From Candidatus Uhrbacteria bacterium (GTDB lineage: Bacteria > Patescibacteriota > Patescibacteriia > 2-12-FULL-60-25), in the NCBI GenBank assembly GCA_030649995.1, contig JAUSEV010000013.1:1-64000 (forward strand): DNA of 64,000 nt, written 5' to 3'. Under the pieces are notes generated by a model, which worked only from the letters and a program-made list of their open reading frames with translations, did not search any database and was not told the DNA's origin. This document shows, one piece after another, positions 43,890-52,660 of the stretch. A program made the position numbers and the translations under genes. Position 1 is the stretch's first letter, and every line of letters begins with the position of its first letter.

Positions 43890-44408
43890 ATGATAAAGAT
43901 AATCGGTCTTTTGTTTATTGTAGGTTCTGGTCTTATTGCGATCATCGCCATCTCTGTTTCTGTTATTGAGCACGGCCGTCGGGACGTCGCTGTGGATTTA
44001 GCTTCTGCTTGTCCAAAAACATATGAAAACGATCTGCTGGTATTTCAATATCCTTGTGCCTGGTTGCTAACCAAGAATGACGCTTCTCTGGTTTTTACTC
44101 GTTTTAATTACAATAATAAGGGAGGCAGCGCTCAGAAGCTCTATCTCGATATAAAGACTCCTGCAGAGGACGATTCAAACGCCGTTGTAGGTGATCGTCT
44201 TTTAGAATGTGAAAGCGGTGACTATTTTTCGCGGCGCAAGTTGATGATTCCTTCTGTCGACGGTCAGCAATACGAAGCATGCTTGCACGGCGAGCACGGA
44301 TATCAGTCACTCACCATTCGGTCAGACCGATCCCAATTCAAATATGTCAGCCTGAGTTCTGACGACGGATTGCTGAATCTTATTATTCCATCGTTGAAAG
44401 TGAAGTAA
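43890..44408 (+). CDS. Membrane-anchored hypothetical protein
   Basis: A 172-aa protein with one N-terminal helix (about 3-24, IIGLLFIVGSGLIAIIAISV) and an extracytoplasmic domain. It has three cysteines after the helix (SACPKTYENDLLVFQYPC, RLLECESG, YEACLHG) and the pattern of a PsbP/DUF-like lipoprotein stress domain, but I cannot name the family. ATG 43890 puts the helix at the very start. Confidence 0.6.
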   Translation: MIKIIGLLFIVGSGLIAIIAISVSVIEHGRRDVAVDLASACPKTYENDLLVFQYPCAWLLTKNDASLVFTRFNYNNKGGSAQKLYLDIKTPAEDDSNAVVGDRLLECESGDYFSRRKLMIPSVDGQQYEACLHGEHGYQSLTIRSDRSQFKYVSLSSDDGLLNLIIPSLKVK

Positions 44409-44522
44409 CCTAGCTTTAATCGTTTTTGATAAGCTTAGCAAGGCTTCGGGACATGTGTATACCCGTCATGCGCCTCTATCGCAGTTGAAAAACCCTGCAC
44501 AATGCGGAGCCACGAAAAAAAC

Positions 44523-44543
44523 AACCGGCGAAAGCCGGTTTTT
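44523..44543 (+). terminator. Intrinsic terminator downstream of 43890-44408
   Basis: AACCGGC, GAAA tetraloop, GCCGGTT and a short T run. It lies about 115 bases after the stop. Confidence 0.7.
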
Positions 44544-44569
44544 GCGTGATAGCGAGACGAAAAGCGATG

Positions 44570-44603
44570 GTAACAAACTTATGCTATCGCGCGAAGTTGT
44601 TAC
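44570..44603. repeat. 34-bp imperfect palindrome (family E), copy 1
   Basis: GTAACAAACTT...AAGTTGTTAC around CTATCGCGCG. Flanking bases AGACGAAAAGCGA are also shared with copy 2 (46508-46541). Confidence 0.92.
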
Positions 44604-44684
44604 TGTTACTTTATTTTTGCGTGGTTTCTTTACAGATGAGGGGGGTTAGAGTATAAAGTTAACAAATAATGATTAAAATAAAGT

Positions 44685-46481
44685 ATGGGATATAAGGGGT
44701 TGGTGGTGCAGGTGGTTGTAACCCTTGCTTGTTTTTTGGGGCTTGCGGTCCCAATGGCCGTTCTTGCAACGCCCGTGCCGTACACTTTTGAGTATAGTAG
44801 CCAATATTTTGGCGAATCCGCAACGTATACCATTAGTCTTAAATTACCTAAAGACCTAAAGATAGGGTATGTCGGGGTATCTTTTGCAAACTCCTATGTT
44901 GATTTTTCGGGAGCGACTCTAGGTGTTTCGGGAATTTCGGGAGGAACGCCACTGATTGATTATGAAACGGGAATTTCGGGTAATCATGATCTGCAGTATC
45001 GATTAAAAAACGTGACAACCCTGGCAGACGACACTTGGGTCACGCTTACGGTTACAGGTGCAAAAAACCCTCCCGGCCCAAACGGATCTATTGGTTGGGA
45101 TTACATCATGATCAGTGATTCCACGGCCACGAATCATGATGCGGTATGGACGTATAATCAAGCGAATGGGACGGTTTGGTCATTGCCGTCCAATCATTAT
45201 GTTTATCTGAAGGATGCGAATACTCCACCGCCTGCGGCGCCCACTCCCACTCCCACTCCCACTCCCGCTCCCACTCCTACCGTTGTTTACGGCTGTACCG
45301 ACAGTAAGGCGACGAATTATAATTCAAATGCAACGAATGATAATGGCACATGTACCTATCCAAAACCCGCCCCAGCTCCAACGGTGATTTATGGTTGTAC
45401 TGATAGCAAGGCAACGAACTATAATTTCAGTGCAACGCATGATGACGGTTCTTGCATATTTCCCAAGCCGGCGAGTCAGCCGAGCTCAAATATTGTGTAC
45501 GGTTGCACAGATCGATCTGCCACAAATTTTAATTCCAGCGCAACGCATGGTGACGGTTCATGTCTTTTCTCAACAAATCAAAAAGAGGCATCTGCTCAAC
45601 CGAGTATCGTAAACAACACCGTCGTAAATATTCAGCAGACGGCCATCATCTCCATTACGCAGATTCAGATGAATCATTTGTATTATTTACCGGAATCGAA
45701 AACAACCAATCTGAAGCAGGTGAATCCGGCAAGGGTCAATAATTTTGCTCTTGATCGAGTAGGGATGATGTCCTTTATATTTTTAGGGCAAACCAACCTA
45801 TCGACCAAGAGCGCCGTGGATACCTTTCAGCGTTTAGATGATGTGGTGCACATGGACTCCTATTACTTTTGGTTTGAGTGGAGATTCTGGATTCTATTCA
45901 AGAAAGATGTAAATTGCACTTTTTACGATTCAGCTAAACTATTAACGGCGAACTCACCAGTCACGATAAACGGTAAGACATTAAACAAGAATGAATATAA
46001 GGTAGAGGTGCTTAAAGATGGAGAGAAGAGCGTGACGATTAAGGCCGATACTGTCACGCAGTACGTCAAGGAAGGAGAGAGGATTGAGATTGCTATGAAG
46101 CCATCTCTTACGACGAACCTGATTCCGGATCAATCCGTAACTACGGATGTGCAGAAATTTGTGTTGATGGGTACGTCAACCGATCCAAATGCAAATATCT
46201 TTGTTGCTTTTCATGGAGAAAAAATTGAGTTGGCTGTTAATAAGGACGGAACATTTCAGAAAACATTCATGCTTGAAGAGGGTGTCAACGAGATGCGGGT
46301 GTCTGCATACAGGGCGGCAAACACGGAACCCTTTGCTACGGTTAGAGGGATGATTGAGTTAGAGCAGAAGCGAGAAAAATTAGCGCTTTGGATAAAGCTC
46401 GTCATAGGGGGTGTTGCTGCCCTCCTCGCTACCATCGCAGCTATTTGGTTTTGGAAACTAAGAAAAAGAAAGCGTTCATAA
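44685..46481 (+). CDS. Surface protein with GCTD-repeat motifs and C-terminal anchor
   Basis: A 598-aa protein with a signal peptide (about 1-29), an N-terminal beta domain of about 160 residues similar to cohesin-like folds in overall look, a Pro-Thr linker (PTPTPTPAPTP), and three repeats of about 27 residues of the form YGCTDSKATNYNSNATNDNG plus TC. Those repeats resemble calcium-binding thrombospondin type-3-like units. A further domain (about 430-560) follows, then a C-terminal helix with basic tail (KLVIGGVAALLATIAAIWFW, KLRKRKRS). It is a cell-surface protein held by its C-terminal helix. Copies of the family E palindrome flank the gene on both sides. Confidence 0.8.
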   Translation: MGYKGLVVQVVVTLACFLGLAVPMAVLATPVPYTFEYSSQYFGESATYTISLKLPKDLKIGYVGVSFANSYVDFSGATLGVSGISGGTPLIDYETGISGNHDLQYRLKNVTTLADDTWVTLTVTGAKNPPGPNGSIGWDYIMISDSTATNHDAVWTYNQANGTVWSLPSNHYVYLKDANTPPPAAPTPTPTPTPAPTPTVVYGCTDSKATNYNSNATNDNGTCTYPKPAPAPTVIYGCTDSKATNYNFSATHDDGSCIFPKPASQPSSNIVYGCTDRSATNFNSSATHGDGSCLFSTNQKEASAQPSIVNNTVVNIQQTAIISITQIQMNHLYYLPESKTTNLKQVNPARVNNFALDRVGMMSFIFLGQTNLSTKSAVDTFQRLDDVVHMDSYYFWFEWRFWILFKKDVNCTFYDSAKLLTANSPVTINGKTLNKNEYKVEVLKDGEKSVTIKADTVTQYVKEGERIEIAMKPSLTTNLIPDQSVTTDVQKFVLMGTSTDPNANIFVAFHGEKIELAVNKDGTFQKTFMLEEGVNEMRVSAYRAANTEPFATVRGMIELEQKREKLALWIKLVIGGVAALLATIAAIWFWKLRKRKRS

Positions 46482-46507
46482 GAATCTCCGTGAGACGAAA
46501 AGCGAGG

Positions 46508-46541
46508 GTAACAAACATACGCTATCGCGCGAAGTTGTTAC
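46508..46541. repeat. 34-bp imperfect palindrome (family E), copy 2
   Basis: The same element as at 44570 with three base changes, located 27 bases after the surface-protein stop codon. Confidence 0.92.
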
Positions 46542-46611
46542 GCTTTTGTCGCAGCGTTTGACTTGTCTGGCGCAAACAATCCACAAATCGTTACAGACGA
46601 TCTGCAATCAT

Positions 46612-46644
46612 AAAAAAAGCCCCCAACCGAGGATGGCTGGGGGC
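46612..46644 (-). terminator. Intrinsic terminator of the 46676-47971 gene
   Basis: On the minus strand GCCCCC, 14-base loop, GGGGGC and seven T. Confidence 0.9.
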
Positions 46645-46675
46645 GTGAGGGATTTTCTAGCGGTTCGTCTTGGGA

Positions 46676-47971
46676 CTAGGGTGCGCAGCTGAAGTGCAGG
46701 AAGCCGCTGTCACCCACGGTCACCACGGTGCCGTCGTTCTGCACCTGCTTCGTGGAGGCCATGTTCCGACCGACGACTGCGTTGGCCCCACTGGTTTTGA
46801 GGTTTACGAGCCATCCGAACCCCTCGTTCAGGAACTTCAGGTGATCCAGCACGTTGCCATCGTCATCGTACAGGAAGACGTGACTGCCGTGCTCGATGGC
46901 CCAGTTGTTGGCCGACACGGTCAGCGTGCCGATCCAACGGCCGGCTCCGATCGGAGCCAACTGATGGATCTGCCACTCCTTGGGTCGCAGGGTGCGGACG
47001 AGCTGGTCCTGCGCGTCGTAGAACAGCATGTCGCTACTGGCGTTTTCCGTGATGACGAAGGCGTGCAGCGCATTGATCGAGCCGCCCATGCTGACGACGC
47101 GCTCCTTGAGTCGCTCGAATCCGGTGTTGTCGAAGTGGTCTGCCACTGCGAGCCTGCGTGCGCTGTTGGGATAGACCCCGCGCAAGTTGAGACGCACTCT
47201 CGTGATACCGCCGCCCCAATCCTCGTAGCTGTAGTCGTCCGCGAAGAGCGCGCCGTCGACCACAAAAAACGCGGTGTAGGTGGTTCGTCCCATGACATCA
47301 GCGACGTAAGGAACGTCCTTCAGGTAGCGCATCACCCCTGCTTCGAGTGCGAACACCCTCCAGAACGTCCCGTTGCTCCAGCTGTAGATGAGGTACGCCG
47401 CGTTCTTGTCGCCCGCGAGGTAGTACCAGATCCCGTTGGAGCAGTGGTCGAGGTTCTGCACGTGGCCGCTGATGGTGCCATCTGCCAGGATGTGAATCAC
47501 GGAGTAGTCGTAGGCGGCACCGCCCTGGCATGCGTCGTCGATCTCCGGGATGATGACCTTGGCGTACCAGCCGTCCGGCGCGGCGATCGTGTAGAAGGCA
47601 TTGCTCGCGTCGCCGACATTGGCGCAGTTCGGCACCTGCCCCACCACGGTTCCGTTAGGCTGCCAGATCTGCGTCTGCAAGCAACTGGCTACGGACCCCT
47701 CGTCGTTCACGGTCAGGAAATTGCCGTTGGCGGCGACCTCGGCCGTGTACCAAGAGTCGAGCCCCTTCAGCAGCTCCTTGGAGGCGAGGTGGTTGCAGGC
47801 GGGCTGCATGTCCACCACCGCCATGTCCGTCACCACTCCCATGTCGACCGGCCGGCAGCGCTTGCCCTTGCACACCTTGCCGCTCTGCGAAATGGAGCCT
47901 TCATGGTCGCTTGCCGAAGCGCATCCCGCGATCCATGCCAAGCTCATGAGCAAAACAGCCATTCGTTCCAT
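46676..47971 (-). CDS. Lipoprotein, GC-rich orphan gene
   Basis: A 431-aa exported protein starting MERMAVLLMSLAWIAGC, with the lipobox IAGC at residues 14-17. After a short linker with two cysteines, the body has repeated beta segments of the type TIAAPDGWYAKVIIPEIDDA and HVFLYDDDGNVLDHLKFLNE, consistent with a beta-propeller. No family is recognised. A GGAGG ribosome-binding site fixes this start; an upstream TTG is less likely. Promoter and terminator are its own. The GC content and codon choice differ strongly from the flanking genes. The opposite strand has a long open frame that is only its shadow. Confidence 0.75.
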   Translation of the reverse strand: MERMAVLLMSLAWIAGCASASDHEGSISQSGKVCKGKRCRPVDMGVVTDMAVVDMQPACNHLASKELLKGLDSWYTAEVAANGNFLTVNDEGSVASCLQTQIWQPNGTVVGQVPNCANVGDASNAFYTIAAPDGWYAKVIIPEIDDACQGGAAYDYSVIHILADGTISGHVQNLDHCSNGIWYYLAGDKNAAYLIYSWSNGTFWRVFALEAGVMRYLKDVPYVADVMGRTTYTAFFVVDGALFADDYSYEDWGGGITRVRLNLRGVYPNSARRLAVADHFDNTGFERLKERVVSMGGSINALHAFVITENASSDMLFYDAQDQLVRTLRPKEWQIHQLAPIGAGRWIGTLTVSANNWAIEHGSHVFLYDDDGNVLDHLKFLNEGFGWLVNLKTSGANAVVGRNMASTKQVQNDGTVVTVGDSGFLHFSCAP

Positions 47972-48039
47972 GCCTTCCTCCTTTGTTGGGGCGCGCAAGC
48001 CCTTAAAAATTATTTTTTAAGGAGCCTTATCGCCTGGCT

Positions 48040-48068
48040 GGTATATAATATTATTTCAGTTTTGTCAA
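48040..48068 (-). promoter_or_regulatory. Sigma70-type promoter of the 46676-47971 gene
   Basis: On the minus strand TTGACA, 17 bases, TATACC. A TA-rich stretch overlaps the spacer. Confidence 0.6.
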
Positions 48069-48121
48069 GGATGCGACGCAAAATGCGAGTCAAAAGTTCT
48101 CAAAGTTTAAGTAAAGCGACG

Positions 48122-48155
48122 GTAACAAACTTATGCTATCGCGCGAAGTTGTTAC
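48122..48155. repeat. 34-bp imperfect palindrome (family E), copy 3
   Basis: Same 34 bases as the copy at 44570, with no change in the core. Together the three copies bracket two neighbouring genes. Confidence 0.92.
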
Positions 48156-48237
48156 CCTTGGCTGTTTCTGCATAATTCGGGTTGGTGGCTGATTTGGTGG
48201 CTGTTATTAATAGGTGGTTTGATCTATCATTGTTGTT

Positions 48238-48651
48238 ATGAAGACTCTATCTGAAGTGCCGGCATCATTACGCGCGTGGTTCGTCTCGCATTTTTTTGTG
48301 GACATGGTTGTGGCGGTACCATTATTCATTTTTCCGGTTCAGGTGTTGCAGAGGTTTGGCTGGATGGATGTTGATGTGTTGGCGATACGCTTGGTCGCCG
48401 CCGCGCTGTTTGCTGTCGGGGGAACTTCGTTTTTGGCGCGTGACGCGACGGCGGATGTATATCGTCACATGCTCGATCTTAAGATCATCTGGTCTCTCGC
48501 CGCGATGGTCGGCATCCTTATCTCTTCATGGCGGGAGGGTGTGTCTCGCCACGGCCCGAGTGCAGCGCACGCGGCAATATTCGCTCTTTTTCTTTTGTTC
48601 TTTATCGTTTGGTTTTACTATCGCCTCCGGCTTCGACGTGTTCCCGGGTAG
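48238..48651 (+). CDS. Four-helix membrane protein, function unknown
   Basis: A 137-aa protein with four membrane helices (about 12-34, 43-66, 80-98, 107-128) and short loops, ending in the basic tail YYRLRLRRVPG. The family is not recognised. It may have its own promoter in the AT-rich sequence before it; the family E palindrome lies 83 bases upstream. Confidence 0.65.
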   Translation: MKTLSEVPASLRAWFVSHFFVDMVVAVPLFIFPVQVLQRFGWMDVDVLAIRLVAAALFAVGGTSFLARDATADVYRHMLDLKIIWSLAAMVGILISSWREGVSRHGPSAAHAAIFALFLLFFIVWFYYRLRLRRVPG

Positions 48652-48685
48652 ATAGTGTTTTTGGGACCTGACCCCGTGCAGACGC

Positions 48686-48714
48686 TTGCCAAAATTTCTG
48701 TTTTCCTGTATCCT
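48686..48714 (+). promoter_or_regulatory. Promoter of the zinc-ribbon gene
   Basis: TTGCCA (48686-48691), 17-base spacer, TATCCT (48709-48714), about 33 bases upstream of the ATG. Confidence 0.5.
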
Positions 48715-48746
48715 TGACAGGATTCTTTATTATTGAAATTTATTTT

Positions 48747-49076
48747 ATGGCTTTTCATCGTGATCGTGATTCCGGAGGTAAAAAAGGAGGGCGGAGTTTT
48801 GGTGGGGGGAAGCCGATGATGCATTCGGCGACGTGTTCGGATTGCGGTTCGCGCTGTCAGGTTCCGTTTAAGCCAAGTGGTTCAAGACCTGTTTTGTGCA
48901 AAAATTGTTTTGGAAATGACACCGGTCGATCAAGATCAGAAACCTTTGGTTCGAACCGTTCGAATCATTCGGACGATAGGCCAAAACGATTTGGCGGTGG
49001 TGAGACAAATTTTACGGACTTGCTCAAAGAAATCAATAATAAGTTGGACATGATCATTCGATCATTAAACGACTAG
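48747..49076 (+). CDS. Small zinc-ribbon protein
   Basis: A 109-aa protein with a basic Gly-rich N-terminus, then CSDCGSRCQVPFKPSGSRPV ending LCKNCF, a zinc ribbon with paired CxxC motifs. A Ser/Arg-rich linker and an amphipathic helix (FTDLLKEINNKLDMIIRSL) follow. This CxxC...VPFKP...CxxCF form is frequent in Patescibacteria; its function is unknown to me, though nucleic-acid binding is plausible. Confidence 0.75.
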   Translation: MAFHRDRDSGGKKGGRSFGGGKPMMHSATCSDCGSRCQVPFKPSGSRPVLCKNCFGNDTGRSRSETFGSNRSNHSDDRPKRFGGGETNFTDLLKEINNKLDMIIRSLND

Positions 49077-49084
49077 TTTTTTAG

Positions 49085-50548
49085 ATGGATCACGGCAACG
49101 TCATCATTCGTTTTAGCGATGTTTCCTTCGGCTATGACGAAGATCATCTCCTTTTGGATGAGGCGAGTTTTTCCGTACGCGAAAATGTTAAGATGACGGT
49201 GATGGGACAAAATGGCGCTGGCAAAAGTACCATTTTCCAATTGATGACCGGAGCCTTAAAGCCGCGCGAGGGAGGGGTACACATAAAAAAAGACGCGACC
49301 ATCGCCACCGCGCTGCAGGTGATTCCACGCGATCGCATGGAAGAAACGATCGTCGAATATTTTGCGCATGCGTTTCCGGAAAAAACATACAATATCGAAG
49401 GTCGAATCAAGGATGTACTCGAAATCGTGAATCTCACAGCGCCGACTGATAAAAAAATAAAAGAGTTTTCCGGCGGTCAGCAGGCGCGGTTGTTGCTTGC
49501 GTATGCCCTGATCCAGAATCCAGATATTTTGTTGCTTGATGAACCCACAAATAATTTAGACCAAGCAGGGATCGAACATCTCACGTCATTTTTGGTGATG
49601 TATCCCAAAACCGTTCTGGTGATTTCTCACGACGCGGATTTTTTGAATGCTTTTACCGAAGGGGTTTTGCATTTGGATGTGTTTACGCACAAGGTCGAGC
49701 AGTATGTTGGCAACTACTTTAACGTGGTTGAGGAGATTGCGGCTCGGTTGGAACGCGAACGGATGAAGAACGCGAGACTCTTAAAAGATATTCAAGATCG
49801 AAAGGATAAAGTAAATTTTTTTGCCAACAAGGGAGGAAAAATGCGCAAACTGGCGAGCAAGCTGCGTGATCAGGTGGAAGAAGCGGAAGAGGAGATGGTG
49901 GATGTGCGTCGCGATGATAAAACGATTCGGGATTTTTTGATTCCTGTCCAGGACATTTCCGGGACGCTCGCGACGATCACTTCGGTCAAGGTGATCAAAA
50001 ATCATGAGCCGCACCGCGCCAAGGTGGAAATTACGATTCGAAAAAATCGAAAACTTCTTGTTATGGGACCAAACGGGATCGGTAAGAGCACGCTGCTGCG
50101 CACATTGGCGGAAGGAAAAGACGCTGGCATTTCCATCACCGCGGGAGTGAAGGTCGGTTATTATCGTCAGGATTTTTCCGGATTGAATTTTGAGGAAACG
50201 ACGTATCAATCGCTTGAATCGGTGATGGAAAATCCTTCGAATGAAGAGTTGCGTTCTGTCGCTTCTCAATTTTTGTTGACTTCCGATCTTTTGAAGAATA
50301 GCGTTGGTTCCTTATCAGAAGGACAAAAAGGATTGCTGTGTTTTGCGCGTTTTGTTTTGCAGCGTCCCGGGTTGTTGATTCTTGATGAGCCCACAAACCA
50401 TATTAATTTTCGTCATATCCCGGTGATTGCCAAAGCGTTAGACGCGTATCAAGGCGGACTTATTCTGGTGAGTCACGCCACGGAGTTTGTTGGCCAAATA
50501 AAGTTTGATGAGGTGTTGGATTTGAGTACGCTCACGAGAGAGGTATGA
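49085..50548 (+). CDS. ABC-F family ATPase
   Basis: A 487-aa protein with two nucleotide-binding domains and no membrane part. First domain: GQNGAGKSTIFQLM, FSGGQQARLLLAYAL, ILLLDEPTNNLD. Second: GPNGIGKSTLLRTL, LSEGQKGLLCFARFV, LILDEPTNHIN. The linker between them (about 220-285) is charged and helical (LERERMKNARLLKDIQDRKD), as in ribosome-binding ABC-F factors, which act at the E site on stalled or antibiotic-bound ribosomes. Nine bases separate it from the zinc-ribbon gene, and its stop overlaps the next start. Confidence 0.92.
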   Translation: MDHGNVIIRFSDVSFGYDEDHLLLDEASFSVRENVKMTVMGQNGAGKSTIFQLMTGALKPREGGVHIKKDATIATALQVIPRDRMEETIVEYFAHAFPEKTYNIEGRIKDVLEIVNLTAPTDKKIKEFSGGQQARLLLAYALIQNPDILLLDEPTNNLDQAGIEHLTSFLVMYPKTVLVISHDADFLNAFTEGVLHLDVFTHKVEQYVGNYFNVVEEIAARLERERMKNARLLKDIQDRKDKVNFFANKGGKMRKLASKLRDQVEEAEEEMVDVRRDDKTIRDFLIPVQDISGTLATITSVKVIKNHEPHRAKVEITIRKNRKLLVMGPNGIGKSTLLRTLAEGKDAGISITAGVKVGYYRQDFSGLNFEETTYQSLESVMENPSNEELRSVASQFLLTSDLLKNSVGSLSEGQKGLLCFARFVLQRPGLLILDEPTNHINFRHIPVIAKALDAYQGGLILVSHATEFVGQIKFDEVLDLSTLTREV

Positions 50549-51801
50549 AGCTCGCGATCATCGGCGGAGGAGCCGCGGGGTTGATGGCGGCGGCAACGGC
50601 GCATGAGACAAATCCGGAGGCGGAAATTTTTTTGATCGAACGCAATGACGGATTGGGAAAAAAGGTGATCATTTCCGGCGGTGGAAGGTGTAACGTCACG
50701 ACCGGTGTTTCCGACGTGCGAACCGTGCTCACGCGTTACCCGCGCGGCGCAAAGTTTCTTTCCTCCGCCATGCATCTGTTTCCGCCGGATCAGGTGTACG
50801 CGTGGTTTGAGGCGCACGGCGTTCCGCTGAAGATCGAAGAGGATTTTCGCGTTTTTCCGCAATCGGATAATGGAAAAGATATTGTTCGCGTTTTTGAACA
50901 CCTTTTTGATGCTTCGCGCATTCATGTTCTCTTAAAAAAGTCGGCGGTGAGGATTGAGTCTTCGACCGTTCGACAAGCTCACGGCTTTAGTATTTTTTTG
51001 AAGGATGTGGCCGAACCTTTGATCGTTGATCGTGTGATTTTGACGACCGGCGGTCAAGCGTATCGACAAACCGGTTCGACCGGAGATGGCTATGCCTTTG
51101 CTCAAGCTTTGGGGCACACGGTCACCGCGCTCATGCCAAGCTTGAATGCTTTTTTTACTCGGGAGACATGGCCTGGCGATCTTTCCGGACTTTCGTTTGA
51201 AAAAGCGACGATCATCGCCAAACGCGGAAAGAATCCCTCGTACACAGGGTCGTTTCTTTTTACGCATAAAGGCGTGAGCGGACCCGCGGTTTTTGCCGTT
51301 TCTTCGCTTGTCGCGTTTGAGACATACGATCGCGATCATCCGCTTGAAATTTCGATTGACCTTTTTCCCGATCAATCTGCGGATGAACTTCGCGTGATAA
51401 TCGAGAGGCATACAATCGCCAATGCGAAAAAAAGTTTTGTGAACAGTCTCATGGGGATCGTTCCAAAATCTCTCGCCGATATGTTATGTCTTGAGCTGAA
51501 GATTTCTTCGCAAAAAAAAGCCGGTGAAATCGGCAAAAAAGATTTGATGCGCTCCGTCACATGGCTCAAAGGAATCCCTTTGCACGTGGTCACGCGAGGA
51601 GCCGGTGATGAATTTGTGACCGCCGGCGGCGTGGATCTTAAACAGGTGAATCCGGCGACGATGGAATCAAAAATCCGCCCGGGACTTTTTTTTGCCGGAG
51701 AAATTTTAGATATTGACGGTTTCACCGGAGGGTACAATCTGCAATCGTCGTGGGCTACTGGCAGACTGGCAGGGGAGCATGCGGTACGGATAGCGGGATG
51801 A
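50545..51801 (+). CDS. HI0933/YhiN-family flavoprotein
   Basis: A 418-aa NAD(P)/FAD-dependent oxidoreductase of unknown substrate. The Rossmann FAD loop MKLAIIGGGAAGLMAAATA opens the protein. The family signature is VIISGGGRCNVTTG (about residue 43), with LTTGGQAYRQTGSTGDGYAF in the middle and GLFFAGEILDIDGFTGGYNL near the end. A small palindromic repeat encodes STVRQAHGFS at residues about 140-147, between strands. Its ATG overlaps the ABC-F stop by four bases, so the two are coupled. Confidence 0.93.
   Translation: MKLAIIGGGAAGLMAAATAHETNPEAEIFLIERNDGLGKKVIISGGGRCNVTTGVSDVRTVLTRYPRGAKFLSSAMHLFPPDQVYAWFEAHGVPLKIEEDFRVFPQSDNGKDIVRVFEHLFDASRIHVLLKKSAVRIESSTVRQAHGFSIFLKDVAEPLIVDRVILTTGGQAYRQTGSTGDGYAFAQALGHTVTALMPSLNAFFTRETWPGDLSGLSFEKATIIAKRGKNPSYTGSFLFTHKGVSGPAVFAVSSLVAFETYDRDHPLEISIDLFPDQSADELRVIIERHTIANAKKSFVNSLMGIVPKSLADMLCLELKISSQKKAGEIGKKDLMRSVTWLKGIPLHVVTRGAGDEFVTAGGVDLKQVNPATMESKIRPGLFFAGEILDIDGFTGGYNLQSSWATGRLAGEHAVRIAG
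50964..50985. repeat. Small palindromic element in the flavoprotein gene (family B)
   Basis: GACCGTTCGACAAGCTCACG with a following GC. It shares TTCGACAAGCTCA with 15331-15351 in the UbiB-like gene. Confidence 0.7.
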
Positions 51802-51894
51802 CTCTTTGAAAAATTGATATAAAGTAAAAATAGATTTGAACACTATTTTTGTACAATGCGTGGTTTTTGTTTCCAGAAGTTTGGATTTACCGTT

Positions 51895-51924
51895 TTGACA
51901 AAAAGTATTATTTTGTGATACTCC
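51895..51924 (+). promoter_or_regulatory. Sigma70-type promoter of the 52011-52553 gene
   Basis: TTGACA (51895-51900), 18-base spacer, TACTCC (51919-51924). Confidence 0.55.
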
Positions 51925-52010
51925 TGATATCAGACTACGGTATGGAAACGGTGCCTTACGTCTCGATACGGTGTCTAGACGGAAGGTGGCCAAAGCACGG
52001 GAGAGTAGAC

Positions 52011-52553
52011 ATGAATAATCTCGCAAAAATCGTGTTGTTTCTGGTTGTTGGAGTGGAGTTGTTTTACGTCGCGGTCTCCTCCAAGGAGGAAGGTCTCGTC
52101 ACAACCTCTCCTTCTACGTTCTCCGCGAGAGTCGTCTATAAAATTCCGACGATGGAGGAATTGTCTCGCCTTTTCCCTGCCAAAGTTCACCCGCTCCTTG
52201 TTTACGGCACTTTCAATCCGATCAAGGTTTGTAAGAACGTCAGCCGAGAGACGCGCGAGGTTGGTTTCGAGTACGTCTACCTTGGTCGCGAGGCCTCCTT
52301 CGAGGATGTGATCTTCGAGATTGAAGTGCGGGGTTTACGCCCCGCACTGATCGAGGAACTGATCGCGTTTGCCGCGCGTTATCCCGAGGAGTACCGGCAA
52401 CGCCCGACCATCGCTCTCGGCTCCATAGCCGAGATGAGCGATTATCACTGGTATTGGTTCATTTTGCAAGACGAAGTCGGCAAAAAGCTGAGCGTATCCA
52501 ATATCGAAGACAACTTCCGTCCATCCGCGAGATTCCTCACCGTCCGAAAGTAA
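52011..52553 (+). CDS. Membrane-anchored hypothetical protein, orphan gene
   Basis: A 180-aa protein with one N-terminal helix (about 4-22, AKIVLFLVVGVELFYVAVSS) and a soluble alpha/beta part (VYKIPTMEELSRLFPAKVHP, then LIEELIAFAARYPEEYRQRP). No family is recognised. A GGGAG ribosome-binding site seven bases before ATG 52011 supports this start against several upstream candidates. It is one of the seven single-gene units with promoter, ribosome-binding site and terminator. Confidence 0.65.
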   Translation: MNNLAKIVLFLVVGVELFYVAVSSKEEGLVTTSPSTFSARVVYKIPTMEELSRLFPAKVHPLLVYGTFNPIKVCKNVSRETREVGFEYVYLGREASFEDVIFEIEVRGLRPALIEELIAFAARYPEEYRQRPTIALGSIAEMSDYHWYWFILQDEVGKKLSVSNIEDNFRPSARFLTVRK

Positions 52554-52565
52554 CCGTTCTCACAC

Positions 52566-52605
52566 CACCCTTTCTTCAGTTTCTTGCGAGAAGGGGTGTT
52601 TTTTT
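52566..52605 (+). terminator. Intrinsic terminator of the 52011-52553 gene
   Basis: A ten-base-pair stem CACCCTTTCT/AGAAGGGGTG (one G-T pair) followed by seven T. Confidence 0.88.
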
Positions 52606-52660
52606 GTCCACTTTACTTTTTTTGATTAGGTGTTTAAACTAAAAACAATAAAAATTCATC

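Noticed and set aside
44455-44649. 64-residue open frame in the gap before the GCTD-repeat protein
   Set aside because: It spans an intrinsic terminator and the family E palindrome and has no ribosome-binding site or family match.
46670-48175. 501-residue open frame on the plus strand
   Set aside because: It lies antisense to the lipoprotein gene 46676-47971, which has a lipobox, ribosome-binding site, promoter and terminator. The plus frame's composition (Val/His/Asp/Arg-rich, no motifs) is typical of a shadow of GC-rich coding sequence.
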